Below are positions 51,625-60,056 of a DNA stretch of 64,000 nt, one piece after another (within the stretch, counting starts at the first letter, position 1; the number at the start of each line of letters is the position of its first letter). The stretch is from CALGKJ01 sp049322695 (GTDB lineage Bacteria > Bacillota > Clostridia > Lutisporales > Lutisporaceae). The position numbers were made by a program, and so were the translations under genes. The notes below the pieces were generated by a model. The model made no database searches. It saw only the letters and a program-made list of their open reading frames with translations, and was not told the origin of the DNA. The DNA lies in NCBI GenBank assembly GCA_049322695.1, contig JBMORW010000009.1:1-64000 (forward strand), written 5' to 3'.

Positions 51625-53193
51625 ATGGGTTCTAAATGTCTGATAAAAAAGAACTCCTACTATGATTCGGTTACCTTGATGATTATTACCAAGGAGATTG
51701 AAGCTGTAGAGGGAGTCTTGAATGCAGTTGTAGTAATGGGAACAGAGCACAACAAGGAGCTTTTAAGCAACGTTGGCTTACTTAATCCGGAAACCTCAGC
51801 AGCATCTCCCAATGATTTGATAATTGCTGTTAAGCTGGAGGATGACAAAATATTTGAAGGTATTGTACAAAAGGTAGATGAGCTGCTGAATAAGAAGAAA
51901 ACCGAAAATGGAGAGGATTACTGCCCTCCTACCTTTGACAGTGCCATACGTCATATGCCTGATTCAAATCTAGTGGTTATTTCACTGCCCGGCCAATATG
52001 CTGCAGCTGAAGCAAAAAAAGCATTGTATGCCAATAAACATGTTCTATTATTCAGTGATAATGTTACTATAGAGCAGGAAAAGGAATTAAAGCTGCTTGC
52101 TGTTGAAAGGGGTCTTCTGATGATGGGGCCTGACTGCGGCACAGCATGTATTAACAATATACCACTGGCTTTTGCAAATGTCGTGAAAAAAGGCTGTATA
52201 GGCATTGTAGGAGCGTCAGGTACAGGTACTCAGGAAATAATGGTTCAGATAGAAAAATTCGGCGGAGGAGTTTCTCAGGTTATCGGTACGGGTGGCAGAG
52301 ATCTGAAGGCTGAAATAGGCGGCTTGATGATGATTCAAGGAATTCAAGCATTGGCAGCTGATGAAGCTACAGAGGTAATAGTTCTGGTTTCAAAACCGCC
52401 TGCAAAGGAAGTTGCAGAAAAGGTACTGGGAGTTCTGAAAAGCGCCGGTAAAAAGGCAGTTGTTGATTTTATCGGCGGTGATGAGAAGCTGGTATTGGAT
52501 AATGGGTTTATTCCAGCAGCGACCCTGGAGGAAGCTGCTTATAAGGCTGTAATGCTTTGCAGTCATACAGCAGATGCTGTACTGAAACTAAGGATGCCGG
52601 ATTTTACCGAGGATACTGCTTATATAGAAAGGCTGGTAAAGGGCGAAGCTGGAAAGCTTACGGCCAAGCAAAAATATCTCAAGGGTCTTTATTCAGGCGG
52701 AACTATCTGTGATGAAGCACTTAAGCTCTTTTCAAAGGAAGTAGGAGATATATACTCCAACATACCTTTAAAGCCTGAGCTGAAGCTGCCTGATGGTTTG
52801 GATAATTTTAAACATTGTGCCATAGACCTTGGAGATGATGAATATACAGTGGGAAGACCTCATCCTATGATTGATTCTTATACGAGACAGCAGATGATTA
52901 TGAAGCTTGCTCATGATGAAGAAGCAGCTGTTCTTTTGCTGGATGTAGTACTTGGATACGGCTCTAATGAGGATCCTGCCGGCAGCCTCGTAAAACAGAT
53001 AAAGGCATTAAAAGAAAAATTCTCACAAAGAGGACAGTATATATCTGTGGTAGCAGGCATATGCGGTACTTCAGGAGACCCTCAGGATTATGACCTGCAG
53101 GTAAAAACACTTAAGGATGCAGGTGTGGTTGTACTTCCAAGTAACGCTCAGGCTGTAAGGTTTGCTATCAGGGTTATCAGGGAGGTGCTTTAA
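51625..53193 (+). CDS. allF: Oxamate carbamoyltransferase subunit AllF (FdrA)
   Basis: FdrA family protein of 522 residues, with the fold of succinyl-CoA synthetase alpha subunits: GIVGASGTGTQEIMVQIEKF and IGTGGRDLKAEIGGLM form the nucleotide-type binding loops, and a second CoA-ligase-like domain (VLLLDVVLGYGSNEDPAGSL) follows. In E. coli it belongs to the oxamate carbamoyltransferase set of anaerobic allantoin use. E. coli FdrA is longer; its extra C-terminal part may correspond to the small separate gene that starts in the stop codon here. AAGGAGGT precedes the ATG. Confidence 0.9.
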   Translation: MGSKCLIKKNSYYDSVTLMIITKEIEAVEGVLNAVVVMGTEHNKELLSNVGLLNPETSAASPNDLIIAVKLEDDKIFEGIVQKVDELLNKKKTENGEDYCPPTFDSAIRHMPDSNLVVISLPGQYAAAEAKKALYANKHVLLFSDNVTIEQEKELKLLAVERGLLMMGPDCGTACINNIPLAFANVVKKGCIGIVGASGTGTQEIMVQIEKFGGGVSQVIGTGGRDLKAEIGGLMMIQGIQALAADEATEVIVLVSKPPAKEVAEKVLGVLKSAGKKAVVDFIGGDEKLVLDNGFIPAATLEEAAYKAVMLCSHTADAVLKLRMPDFTEDTAYIERLVKGEAGKLTAKQKYLKGLYSGGTICDEALKLFSKEVGDIYSNIPLKPELKLPDGLDNFKHCAIDLGDDEYTVGRPHPMIDSYTRQQMIMKLAHDEEAAVLLLDVVLGYGSNEDPAGSLVKQIKALKEKFSQRGQYISVVAGICGTSGDPQDYDLQVKTLKDAGVVVLPSNAQAVRFAIRVIREVL

Positions 53194-53372
53194 TGTCAAA
53201 GGTTAATGAGCTTTTTAAACAGGAGCTTAAGATTGTAAATATGGGATTAAAATCCTTTGCAGAGGATTTAAAAAAGCAAAAGGTTGCTGTACTACATGTG
53301 GATTGGAGACCGCCTGCAGGAGGCAATCAGAGAATGATAGAGCTTCTTGGCAGGCTCAGGGACAAGAAGTAG
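53193..53372 (+). CDS. Small FdrA-domain protein
   Basis: Protein of 59 residues: MSKVNELFKQELKIVNMGL, SFAEDLKKQKVAVLHVDW, RPPAGGNQRMIELLGRL. It starts within the allF stop codon (TAATG) with a strong GGAGGTG site. The VxHVDWRPPAGG block is the small FdrA-associated domain found in clostridial all/fdrA operons. It looks like a detached piece of FdrA or AllG and is probably a small extra subunit of the carbamoyltransferase. Its stop codon marks the start of repeat B2. Confidence 0.8.
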   Translation: MSKVNELFKQELKIVNMGLKSFAEDLKKQKVAVLHVDWRPPAGGNQRMIELLGRLRDKK

Positions 53373-53436
53373 CTGCGAGTTGCGAGAGTTTAAGGAGCAC
53401 TTCGAAGCTCATCTTATACACTCGAAACCTGAAACC
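53372..53436. repeat. Heptamer inverted-array element B2
   Basis: Left units GCTGCGA and GTTGCGA, core with GCACTTCGAAGCTC, right units TCGAAAC and CTGAAAC. It lies inside the all operon, between the small FdrA-domain gene and allG. Confidence 0.75.
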
Positions 53437-53458
53437 AGAGCAAAAGGAGGTTAAAATC

Positions 53459-54721
53459 TTGATTGAAAAACTTATACAGGATGCAAATGATAAAGTGCTG
53501 GAAATTATACAAAATGCTCATCCCGTGCTTTTGGGAATTGGTGTAGCCGGAGAAGTTGTACCGGGAATGACCAAGAAAACCATACTGCATGCAGGTCCTC
53601 CCATAACATGGGAGAAGATGAGCGGTCCCCTGAGAGGTGCAGTTATAGGGGCACTAATATACGAGGGCTTGGCAGATAATCCGGAGGCAGCTGAAAAACT
53701 GGCTGCATCAGGAGAAATAAAGTATGATCCGTGCCATCATCACAGTGCGGTAGGTCCTATGGCCGGTGCAGTATCTGCTTCAATGCCTGTATGGATACTG
53801 GAAAATAAGAGCTACGGCAATAAAGCATATTGTACACTTAATGAAGGTTTGGGAAAAGTACTCAGGTATGGAGCCTTCAGCAGTGAAGTAATAGACAGGC
53901 TTAAATGGATGGAAAACACCCTGGCTCCTGTGCTTAAAGAAGCTCTTGAGCTTCATGGTCCTGTTGACCTGAAGACCATGATAGCTCAAGCTATACAAAT
54001 GGGCGATGAAGGTCATAACAGGAATAAGGCGGGTACTTCACTTCTCATAAGAGAATTGGCACCTTACATAATAAAGACAGGCTTCAGTGAGGATGACAAG
54101 GCTGCTGTACTTAAGTTCATGCACAGCAATGATCACTTCTTCCTGAACCTTACTATGCCGGCATGTAAGTGCGCCTTGGATGCAGCCATGGGAGTAAAAT
54201 ACAGTACGATAGTAGTTGCGCAGGCAAGAAATGGTACAGAGTTCGGTATCAGAGTGAGCGGTCTTGGAGAAAGATGGTTCACTGCACCCGCAAATATGAT
54301 AAGAGGTCTGTACTTTCCAGGCTTCTCTGAAAAGGATGCAAACCCTGATATCGGTGATAGTGTCATAACAGAGACCGCCGGTATAGGAGGCTTTGCAATG
54401 GCCGGCGCTCCAGCAATAGTACAGTTTGTTGGAGGGACTCCTAAGGATGCTGTAAACTATACCACCAGCATGTATGAAATAACACATGCGGAAAACAAGG
54501 CTTATGTTATTCCATTCCTAAACTTCAGAGGGACTCCCACCGGTATAGACATCAGAAAGGTTATAGAAACCGGAATAATGCCAATAATAAATACCGGTAT
54601 AGCACATAAGGAAGCCGGTGTGGGGCAGGTAGGAGCAGGACTGGTAAATCCTCCTCTGAAATGTTACGAGGACGCATTGGAAGCATTTGTAGCAGAGATG
54701 GAGAAGGAGGGAGTAATTTAG
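53459..54721 (+). CDS. allG: Oxamate carbamoyltransferase subunit AllG (DUF1116, YlbE)
   Basis: DUF1116 family protein of 420 residues. Conserved blocks are HAGPPITWEKMSGPLRGA, PCHHHSAVGPMAGAVSASMP, LNEGLGKVLRYGAFS, MGDEGHNRNKAGTSLL, RVSGLGERWFTAPANM, GDSVITETAGIGGFAMAGAP and NTGIAHKEAGVGQVGAGLV. This is the YlbE component of the oxamate carbamoyltransferase set. The TTG at 53459 has AAAGGAGG about eight bases upstream. A longer in-frame reading to 53303 would translate repeat B2 and is rejected. Confidence 0.9.
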   Translation: MIEKLIQDANDKVLEIIQNAHPVLLGIGVAGEVVPGMTKKTILHAGPPITWEKMSGPLRGAVIGALIYEGLADNPEAAEKLAASGEIKYDPCHHHSAVGPMAGAVSASMPVWILENKSYGNKAYCTLNEGLGKVLRYGAFSSEVIDRLKWMENTLAPVLKEALELHGPVDLKTMIAQAIQMGDEGHNRNKAGTSLLIRELAPYIIKTGFSEDDKAAVLKFMHSNDHFFLNLTMPACKCALDAAMGVKYSTIVVAQARNGTEFGIRVSGLGERWFTAPANMIRGLYFPGFSEKDANPDIGDSVITETAGIGGFAMAGAPAIVQFVGGTPKDAVNYTTSMYEITHAENKAYVIPFLNFRGTPTGIDIRKVIETGIMPIINTGIAHKEAGVGQVGAGLVNPPLKCYEDALEAFVAEMEKEGVI

Positions 54722-54739
54722 TTTCACTATATTACTCCC

Positions 54740-54831
54740 AGCCACTAACCACTAACCGCTAGCTACTAGCCTTACGAATTACTTCGAAGCTTTTGCTTAA
54801 CCTAGTAGCCAGTAGCCAGCAGCTAGTAGCG
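54740..54831. repeat. Heptamer inverted-array element A2
   Basis: Left units CACTAAC, CACTAAC, CGCTAGC, TACTAGC; core with TACTTCGAAGCTTTTGC; right units TAGTAGC, CAGTAGC, CAGCAGC, TAGTAGC. The best balanced copy, with four units on each side. It lies between allG and the CoA-transferase gene. Confidence 0.85.
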
Positions 54832-54874
54832 AACTTGTAAGGAATACCCATTAGCAAAATGGAAGGAGATAATT

Positions 54875-56071
54875 ATGGAAAGAAAACCTTTGGAGCATAT
54901 TAAGGTATTGGATTTTACCAGAGTGCTGGCAGGTCCTTACTGCACAATGATGCTGGCAAATATGGGGGCAGAAATTATAAAGGTTGAAAGACCTGACACA
55001 GGTGATGACTCCAGAGATTTTGGGCCTTTTATTAACGGCCAGAGCGCTTATTTTATAAGTATCAACAGAGGCAAAAAAAGCATAGCAGTAGATTTGAAGT
55101 CAAAAGAAGGAATAGAACTGATAAAAGAACTGGTCAAGAAGGTGGATGTGGTTGCAGAAAACTTCAGACCTGGAACTATGGAGAAGCTGGGTTTGGGTTA
55201 TGATGTCCTGAAGGAGATAAACCCAGGGCTTATTTATGCAACAATGTCGGGCTTCGGGCAATCAGGACCATACTCCAGGAGGCCTGCCTATGATATGATA
55301 GTGCAAGCAATGGGAGGTATTATGAGTATTACCGGCCATCCTGGCGGCGAACCTGTAAGAGTCGGTACCTCCATCGGAGACATAACAGCCGGTATGTTTG
55401 GAGCTTACGGCATAGTTACCGCTTTAGTTGACAGAGGTATTACGGGTAAAGGCAGAATGGTTGATGTTGCCATGTTTGACGGGCAGCTTGCAATTCTTGA
55501 AAATGCTATTGCAAGATACACTTCCATGGGTGAAGTGCCAAAACCATTGGGTTCAAGACATCCGTCCATAGCGCCCTTCGGAGCCTTCAAGACAAAGGAT
55601 GGCTATCTCATAATGGCTTGCGGCAATGATTCGCTGTGGGAGACCTTCTGCAATGCAGTGGGCAGGGAAGACCTTCTGGAAAAGGAAGAGTTCAAGACAA
55701 ATGCCTTAAGGACTCAGAATGCGGATATGCTGAAAGGATACATTGATGATATATTATCTGACAAAAAAACAGCTGAATGGGATGATTATCTGAACAAAAA
55801 AGGTGTGCCCTGCAGCCCTATCAATACTGTAGATAAACTATTCTCGGACCCTCAGGTGGAAGCCAGAAAAATGCTTGTAGAGGTAGAACAGCCCGGTGCA
55901 GGAAAGCTGAAGGTGGCAGGCAATCCCGTTAAGCTTACCGGCTTGGAGGAGGAGATACCAAAGGATCCGGCTCCCTCAATAGGAGAGCATACTGAAGCTA
56001 TATTATCAGACTTTTTAGGTATGAATATAGAGGAAATCAACAGTCTGAAGGAGAAGAAGGTAGTGAAATAA
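54875..56071 (+). CDS. Class III CoA-transferase (CaiB/BaiF/Frc family)
   Basis: CoA-transferase of 398 residues. N-terminal VLDFTRVLAGPYCTMMLANMG, ENFRPGTMEKLGLGYD, and the catalytic Asp in RPAYDMIVQAMGG (about 145). The formyl-CoA:oxalate CoA-transferase branch is a natural comparison, because oxamate and oxalate would be the products of oxalurate breakdown, but substrate cannot be assigned from sequence. GGAGAT precedes the ATG. It is flanked by heptamer-type repeats A2 and A3 and transcribed with the all genes. Confidence 0.87.
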   Translation: MERKPLEHIKVLDFTRVLAGPYCTMMLANMGAEIIKVERPDTGDDSRDFGPFINGQSAYFISINRGKKSIAVDLKSKEGIELIKELVKKVDVVAENFRPGTMEKLGLGYDVLKEINPGLIYATMSGFGQSGPYSRRPAYDMIVQAMGGIMSITGHPGGEPVRVGTSIGDITAGMFGAYGIVTALVDRGITGKGRMVDVAMFDGQLAILENAIARYTSMGEVPKPLGSRHPSIAPFGAFKTKDGYLIMACGNDSLWETFCNAVGREDLLEKEEFKTNALRTQNADMLKGYIDDILSDKKTAEWDDYLNKKGVPCSPINTVDKLFSDPQVEARKMLVEVEQPGAGKLKVAGNPVKLTGLEEEIPKDPAPSIGEHTEAILSDFLGMNIEEINSLKEKKVVK

Positions 56072-56074
56072 TAT

Positions 56075-56160
56075 GGTCGCTAGTCTCTGGTCACTGGTCA
56101 CTGGGGGTTTCGACGAGCTGCAAAGTTATTCTTTATTCTAGTGACTAGTGACCTGTACCT
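56075..56160. repeat. Heptamer inverted-array element A3
   Basis: Left units CGCTAGT, CTCTGGT, CACTGGT, CACTGGG; core with TTTCGACGAGCTGCAAAG; right units TAGTGAC, TAGTGAC and a diverged CTGTACC. It starts four bases after the CoA-transferase stop. Confidence 0.8.
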
Positions 56161-56195
56161 AATGACTGAAATGTAAAATTAGGAGGTATGTATTA

Positions 56196-56987
56196 ATGGA
56201 ATTCTGGAAAAATGTAAAAATCTATGATCTGACGCAAAACTTAAGTCATTTGACACCACCATGGCCAACCTATGAGCCTCTGCAGGTAAAGTTTTTCAAG
56301 AGACTTTCACCAAATGGAGCCAATGGTCAGGTAATAACAACCTCCAACCACGTTGGAACCCATTTGGACGGTCCTCTGCACTTTGATACAGCGGGAAGAG
56401 ATATAGCGGCTTTGGAAATGGAAAAGCTGTGCGGACCGGGAGTTGTTGTAGACCTTTCTGATATCACTGAAGACTTCAGCATTTATACTCCACAGGACAT
56501 AATGGATAGAGTGGAAGTAAAGAAGGGCGATATACTTATCATAAATACCGGTTATCATAGATATGGCTGGGACCAGCCTCAGGCTGATGAAAGAAGATAT
56601 ATGCTGAGGCATCCGGGACCATCAATGGATTTTGTTGACTGGGTAAAGGAAATGGAAATAAAATGGATTGGTGTTGACTGCGGATCTGCAGACCATCCTA
56701 TGAATACAAAGATTCGTGACTGGGAACCAGGCGAAGCAAAGAAATGTGACGCATACATGAGACAAAAATACGGAAAGGGTCTGGATGATATATATCCATG
56801 GCCGGATGTTTACCAAGCTATGCATATACACGTATTCCCGAAGCCACATGAGATTATTCATGCAGAAAACGTTGGCGGAGATATAGACAAGGTTATTAAC
56901 AGACGTCTTATAATAGGTTGTTTCCCAATTAAATTCCAAGGTGGAGAATCCGCAATGTGCCGTATAGTGGCATTTGATGATAAATAG
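56196..56987 (+). CDS. Cyclase-family metal-dependent hydrolase
   Basis: Protein of 263 residues of the cyclase/kynurenine-formamidase-like family. The metal site is HVGTHLDGPLHF (about 51-62), followed by VDLSDI and GDILIINTGYHRY. Members hydrolyse amides of formyl or ring compounds (for example N-formylkynurenine and isatin). Here the setting suggests an imide or amide intermediate of purine-type catabolism, but a substrate is not evident. AGGAGG precedes the ATG. Confidence 0.85.
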   Translation: MEFWKNVKIYDLTQNLSHLTPPWPTYEPLQVKFFKRLSPNGANGQVITTSNHVGTHLDGPLHFDTAGRDIAALEMEKLCGPGVVVDLSDITEDFSIYTPQDIMDRVEVKKGDILIINTGYHRYGWDQPQADERRYMLRHPGPSMDFVDWVKEMEIKWIGVDCGSADHPMNTKIRDWEPGEAKKCDAYMRQKYGKGLDDIYPWPDVYQAMHIHVFPKPHEIIHAENVGGDIDKVINRRLIIGCFPIKFQGGESAMCRIVAFDDK

Positions 56988-56992
56988 AAAAT

Positions 56993-57078
56993 GGCCACTA
57001 GCCACTAACCACTAGCTTTTAGTATGGCTTCAAAGCTATACTAAAATAATTAGCAGCTAGTAGCTAGTAGCCTGTAGC
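56993..57078. repeat. Heptamer inverted-array element A4
   Basis: Left units CACTAGC, CACTAAC, CACTAGC; core TTTTAGTATGGCTTCAAAGC then TATACTAAAA, a strong palindrome; right units TAGTAGC, TAGTAGC, CTGTAGC. Located between the cyclase-family and nitrilase-family genes. Confidence 0.85.
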
Positions 57079-57095
57079 TTTTACGGAGTGATATT

Positions 57096-57986
57096 ATGAA
57101 AAATTTTATTGCATCTGCAATACAGATTGCTGTTAAGCCTAATGATGTAAAATATAACACTGAGAAGGTGTGCCATTGGATGGAGCTGGCGCGCAGGGAG
57201 CATGAGGCTGAGCTTGTCGTGTTTCCTGAAACTGTGACTACGGGTTTCACTCCCAATATGCCCGTAGAAGAGTTCTACGATATCATCGGCTCTGTACCGG
57301 GTTATGAAACAGAAGAGGTATCAAAGGCTGCAAAAAAGCTGGGAGTGCACGTAGTTCTTCCTATGTATGAGAAGGGTGTGGAGAAAAATACGATATACAA
57401 CTCCTCGGTGCTTATAGATGATAATGGTGACATACTGGGAATATATCGCAAAACTCATCCTTTTCCTACCGAACGTAAGGAAGGCGGCGGCTGGACAACT
57501 CCCGGAACAGAAGCTCCCGTAATCGATACCAGACTGGGAAAGATAGGTATGATAATATGCTATGACGGGGATTTCCCTGAGCTGTCCAGAGTTTTGGCAT
57601 TAAACGGGGCTGAAATAATAACAAGGCCTGCAGCACTTTTAAGAAGCTATGACATATGGGAGCTGACAAATCTGGCAAGAGCCTATGATAATCATGTATA
57701 TATGATTGCCGTAAACTCCATAGGTCCAGATGCAGGCAATTACTACTATTTCGGTAACAGCATGATTGTCAGCCCTATAGCGCAGAAGCTTGCGCAGGCA
57801 AGAGGAACAGAGGAGATCATATCAGTAAGGCTTGACCCGGATCCTATAAGACATGTAACCTATGGAGCAAAAACTCCTATGATATTCGACCATATTGAAG
57901 ACAGAAATGTAGGGGTTTACAAGGATATTTTAAAAGAAGGCAGATGTGCCTTCGAGCCGGCTAAGAGAATACCATATAAAAAATAG
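57096..57986 (+). CDS. Nitrilase-superfamily carbon-nitrogen hydrolase
   Basis: Amidohydrolase of 296 residues with the Glu-Lys-Cys triad: Glu in VVFPETVTTGF (about 43), Lys in IYRKTHPFP (about 114) and Cys in MIICYDGDFPE (about 151). The superfamily includes N-carbamoyl-amino-acid and omega-amide hydrolases. In this cluster, hydrolysis of a carbamoyl or oxamate-like amide would fit, but this is inference. A weak GGAGTG site precedes the ATG. It is the last gene of the catabolic stretch before a sporulation gene. Confidence 0.88.
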   Translation: MKNFIASAIQIAVKPNDVKYNTEKVCHWMELARREHEAELVVFPETVTTGFTPNMPVEEFYDIIGSVPGYETEEVSKAAKKLGVHVVLPMYEKGVEKNTIYNSSVLIDDNGDILGIYRKTHPFPTERKEGGGWTTPGTEAPVIDTRLGKIGMIICYDGDFPELSRVLALNGAEIITRPAALLRSYDIWELTNLARAYDNHVYMIAVNSIGPDAGNYYYFGNSMIVSPIAQKLAQARGTEEIISVRLDPDPIRHVTYGAKTPMIFDHIEDRNVGVYKDILKEGRCAFEPAKRIPYKK

Positions 57987-58009
57987 CTGCCATTGGCAGT
58001 TATTTTTTT
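57987..58009 (+). terminator. Intrinsic terminator of the catabolic operon
   Basis: CTGCC, ATT, GGCAG, then TTATTTTTTT, directly after the nitrilase-family stop codon. Confidence 0.75.
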
Positions 58010-58128
58010 GTTGCGAGAATCGCTTAGTATAAGCGGTTGCTCATTCTGAGCGTGCGAGTTGTTAGTGTTTTTTGAACGCTTCGAAGCATTACTATGATTC
58101 TCGCAACCCATAACTCTAAACCCGCAAC
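58010..58128. repeat. Heptamer inverted-array element B3
   Basis: Left unit GTTGCGA with diverged copies over a long left side that also holds its own hairpin (ATCGCTTAGTATAAGCGGTT). Core with ACGCTTCGAAGCATT. Right units TCGCAAC, CCATAAC, TCTAAAC, CCGCAAC. At 119 bp it is the longest copy. Confidence 0.7.
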
Positions 58129-58130
58129 TG

Positions 58131-58190
58131 AAAATATGACAAATAAATGGAAGAGTGTTTCAGCGCTCTTCTATTTATTTGTCATATTTT
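58131..58190. terminator. Long hairpin after element B3
   Basis: A 27-bp stem with two mismatches (58131-58157 with 58164-58190) around a six-base loop, A-rich on the left and T-rich on the right. It would terminate transcription in either direction. Confidence 0.75.
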
Positions 58191-58258
58191 CTTTCTCGTC
58201 TCATATAAATAGATAGTAAAAAAGCTCTATCATATCACATATTAGGAGGGAGAAACTA

Positions 58259-59836
58259 ATGCCGGTTGAACTAGTAAAAAGCCCTTATAAGGTTTGCAGA
58301 ATAATTGGAGAGAATGTGTTCAGTACAGTGGTTGAAGAAGATATAAACGTGCCTGATGTCAATCCTGATGTATATAAGATACTGTCTCCCGGAGCAGTTG
58401 TACTGCTTAAGGATTGTGAGGTTCTTACAGATAAAGTTCTGGTTAATGGTCAAGTACTGATAAATGTTTTATATTCAGCTGACTTAGAAGGTAAACCACT
58501 CAGCAGTATAGATATATCGACCAATTTTTCCCAAAGCATAGAAATACCCGGTGTCAGACCAAGAATGAAAGAACAGGTGAATATAGTTATACAACATATA
58601 GAATGTGCAATAATAAATTCCAGAAAACTCAGTATAAGAGTCATAATGGATATCAAATGCAAGGTAGAGGAAATATATGAGCTTGAATTAGCTGCCGATG
58701 TCAGAGGTTTATCAGATATCCAGATACTGAGGGAGCCATGTATTTTCAAACAACTGGCAGGATACAACAGGGATCAGTATGAGCTTGTCAATGCATTCGA
58801 ACTGCCTGCGGAAAAGGCAGAAATAAACAGAATATTGAGATCTGATTACAGAATAATAGCTAAAGATGACAAGGTACTTGACGGTAGAGTAGAGATAAGC
58901 GGAGCGCTTTGCATAAATGTATTGTATACTTCCTTAGATGAAGAAAACTCTGTTGATTTCATTGAGTTTGAAATGCCATATACTCAATACATAGAAATCC
59001 CTGAGGCAGACAGGAATATGGAAAGCATTACCGATGCCGGTATCAGCCAGTACTATCTTGAGATTGATGAGAACGAAGCGGGTGAAAGAAGGAAACTGAA
59101 GCTCAATGCTGTAATGAATGTGACAGCCAAAGTAGTTGCAGTTACTGAAGAGGATGTTGTCTCCGACGCATACAGCCCTACAAACAAAATCGAGATGGGC
59201 AAAGAAATATATGATATGAATGAGTTTGTAGGTAAGGGTCATTCTAATACGGTAGTCAAGGAAAGCATGCAGATCCAGCATGGCGACCCTGAAATAGAGA
59301 AAATCTGCAGTGTTACTGCAAAGCCTATGATAAACGAAGTAAGGCTCATGGATGACAAGGTGGTAATTGAGGGTATGCTGGACTGTACGGCAATATATAT
59401 GACCTCATACAGTGCTGAACCGATGTGCGGTATGAATGACCAGATTCCTTTCAAACACTATGTTGATATACCCGGAACAAAGCTTGGAATGCTGAATAAT
59501 GTCAAGTGTGAGGTTGATGATGCCTCTTATTCTCTGATGAACAGTGAGATGATAGAATTAAGAGTGGTTATCAGCATTTATGCAGACATTTGGAAGAAGA
59601 CAGAAAAGAAAATAGTAGACCGTATCGAGGAAGTAGAAGGAGTTGCATTCGATCCCAGCAGAATTCCTGCTGTGACAATTTATATAGCCCAAAAGGGAGA
59701 TACAATGTGGAGTATAGCCAAGAGATATAATACTACCGTAGATGCCCTGGTAAAACTGAACAATATTGATAACCCCAGTAAAATACATCAGGGTATGCAG
59801 ATTATGGTGCTCAAAAACATAAGAGTTGGGAAATAA
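58259..59836 (+). CDS. SPOCS (DUF3794) and LysM domain spore protein
   Basis: Protein of 525 residues without a signal peptide. At least three SPOCS-type beta domains can be traced (for example from VVEEDINVPDVNPDVYKILS, from NRILRSDYRIIAKDDKVLDG, and from KICSVTAKPMINEVRLMDDK). A C-terminal LysM domain follows, YIAQKGDTMWSIAKRYNTTV. This architecture is typical of clostridial spore-envelope proteins, such as C. difficile SipL, which links coat and cortex through SpoIVA. GGAGGGAG precedes the ATG. Confidence 0.9.
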   Translation: MPVELVKSPYKVCRIIGENVFSTVVEEDINVPDVNPDVYKILSPGAVVLLKDCEVLTDKVLVNGQVLINVLYSADLEGKPLSSIDISTNFSQSIEIPGVRPRMKEQVNIVIQHIECAIINSRKLSIRVIMDIKCKVEEIYELELAADVRGLSDIQILREPCIFKQLAGYNRDQYELVNAFELPAEKAEINRILRSDYRIIAKDDKVLDGRVEISGALCINVLYTSLDEENSVDFIEFEMPYTQYIEIPEADRNMESITDAGISQYYLEIDENEAGERRKLKLNAVMNVTAKVVAVTEEDVVSDAYSPTNKIEMGKEIYDMNEFVGKGHSNTVVKESMQIQHGDPEIEKICSVTAKPMINEVRLMDDKVVIEGMLDCTAIYMTSYSAEPMCGMNDQIPFKHYVDIPGTKLGMLNNVKCEVDDASYSLMNSEMIELRVVISIYADIWKKTEKKIVDRIEEVEGVAFDPSRIPAVTIYIAQKGDTMWSIAKRYNTTVDALVKLNNIDNPSKIHQGMQIMVLKNIRVGK

Positions 59837-59872
59837 AATATTGTATTTGTGAAAAAATGAGGGGGATGTAAT

Positions 59873-59928
59873 GGTCGCTGGCTTAAAGTATGCTCCGAAG
59901 AGCTTCTTACAACCAGCGACTAGTGACC
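59873..59928. repeat. Heptamer inverted-array element A5 (minimal)
   Basis: One left unit (GTCGCTGG), core TTAAAGTATGCTCCGAAGAG, then CTTCTTAC, right units CAGCGAC and TAGTGAC. The outer stem GTCGCTGG/CCAGCGAC is perfect. The shortest copy. Confidence 0.75.
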
Positions 59929-59930
59929 GA

Positions 59931-59972
59931 CACAAAATAAAAGTGGCAAAATTTTGCCACTTTTATTTTGTG
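59931..59972. terminator. Perfect 42-bp palindromic terminator
   Basis: A 21-bp half (CACAAAATAAAAGTGGCAAA plus A) is followed directly by its exact reverse complement. The T-rich 3' arm can end transcription from the SPOCS/LysM gene. Confidence 0.75.
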
Positions 59973-60056
59973 TAAAAATATACTAAAATTGTATAGGAGA
60001 CAAGTATGAGGGTAAAAATGGTATAATAAACATACAGCCCGTCAGGAGTTGATGAT

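Noticed and set aside
53303..53458. 52-residue N-terminal extension of allG
   Set aside because: It overlaps the small FdrA-domain gene and translates repeat B2. A strong AAAGGAGG site supports the TTG at 53459.
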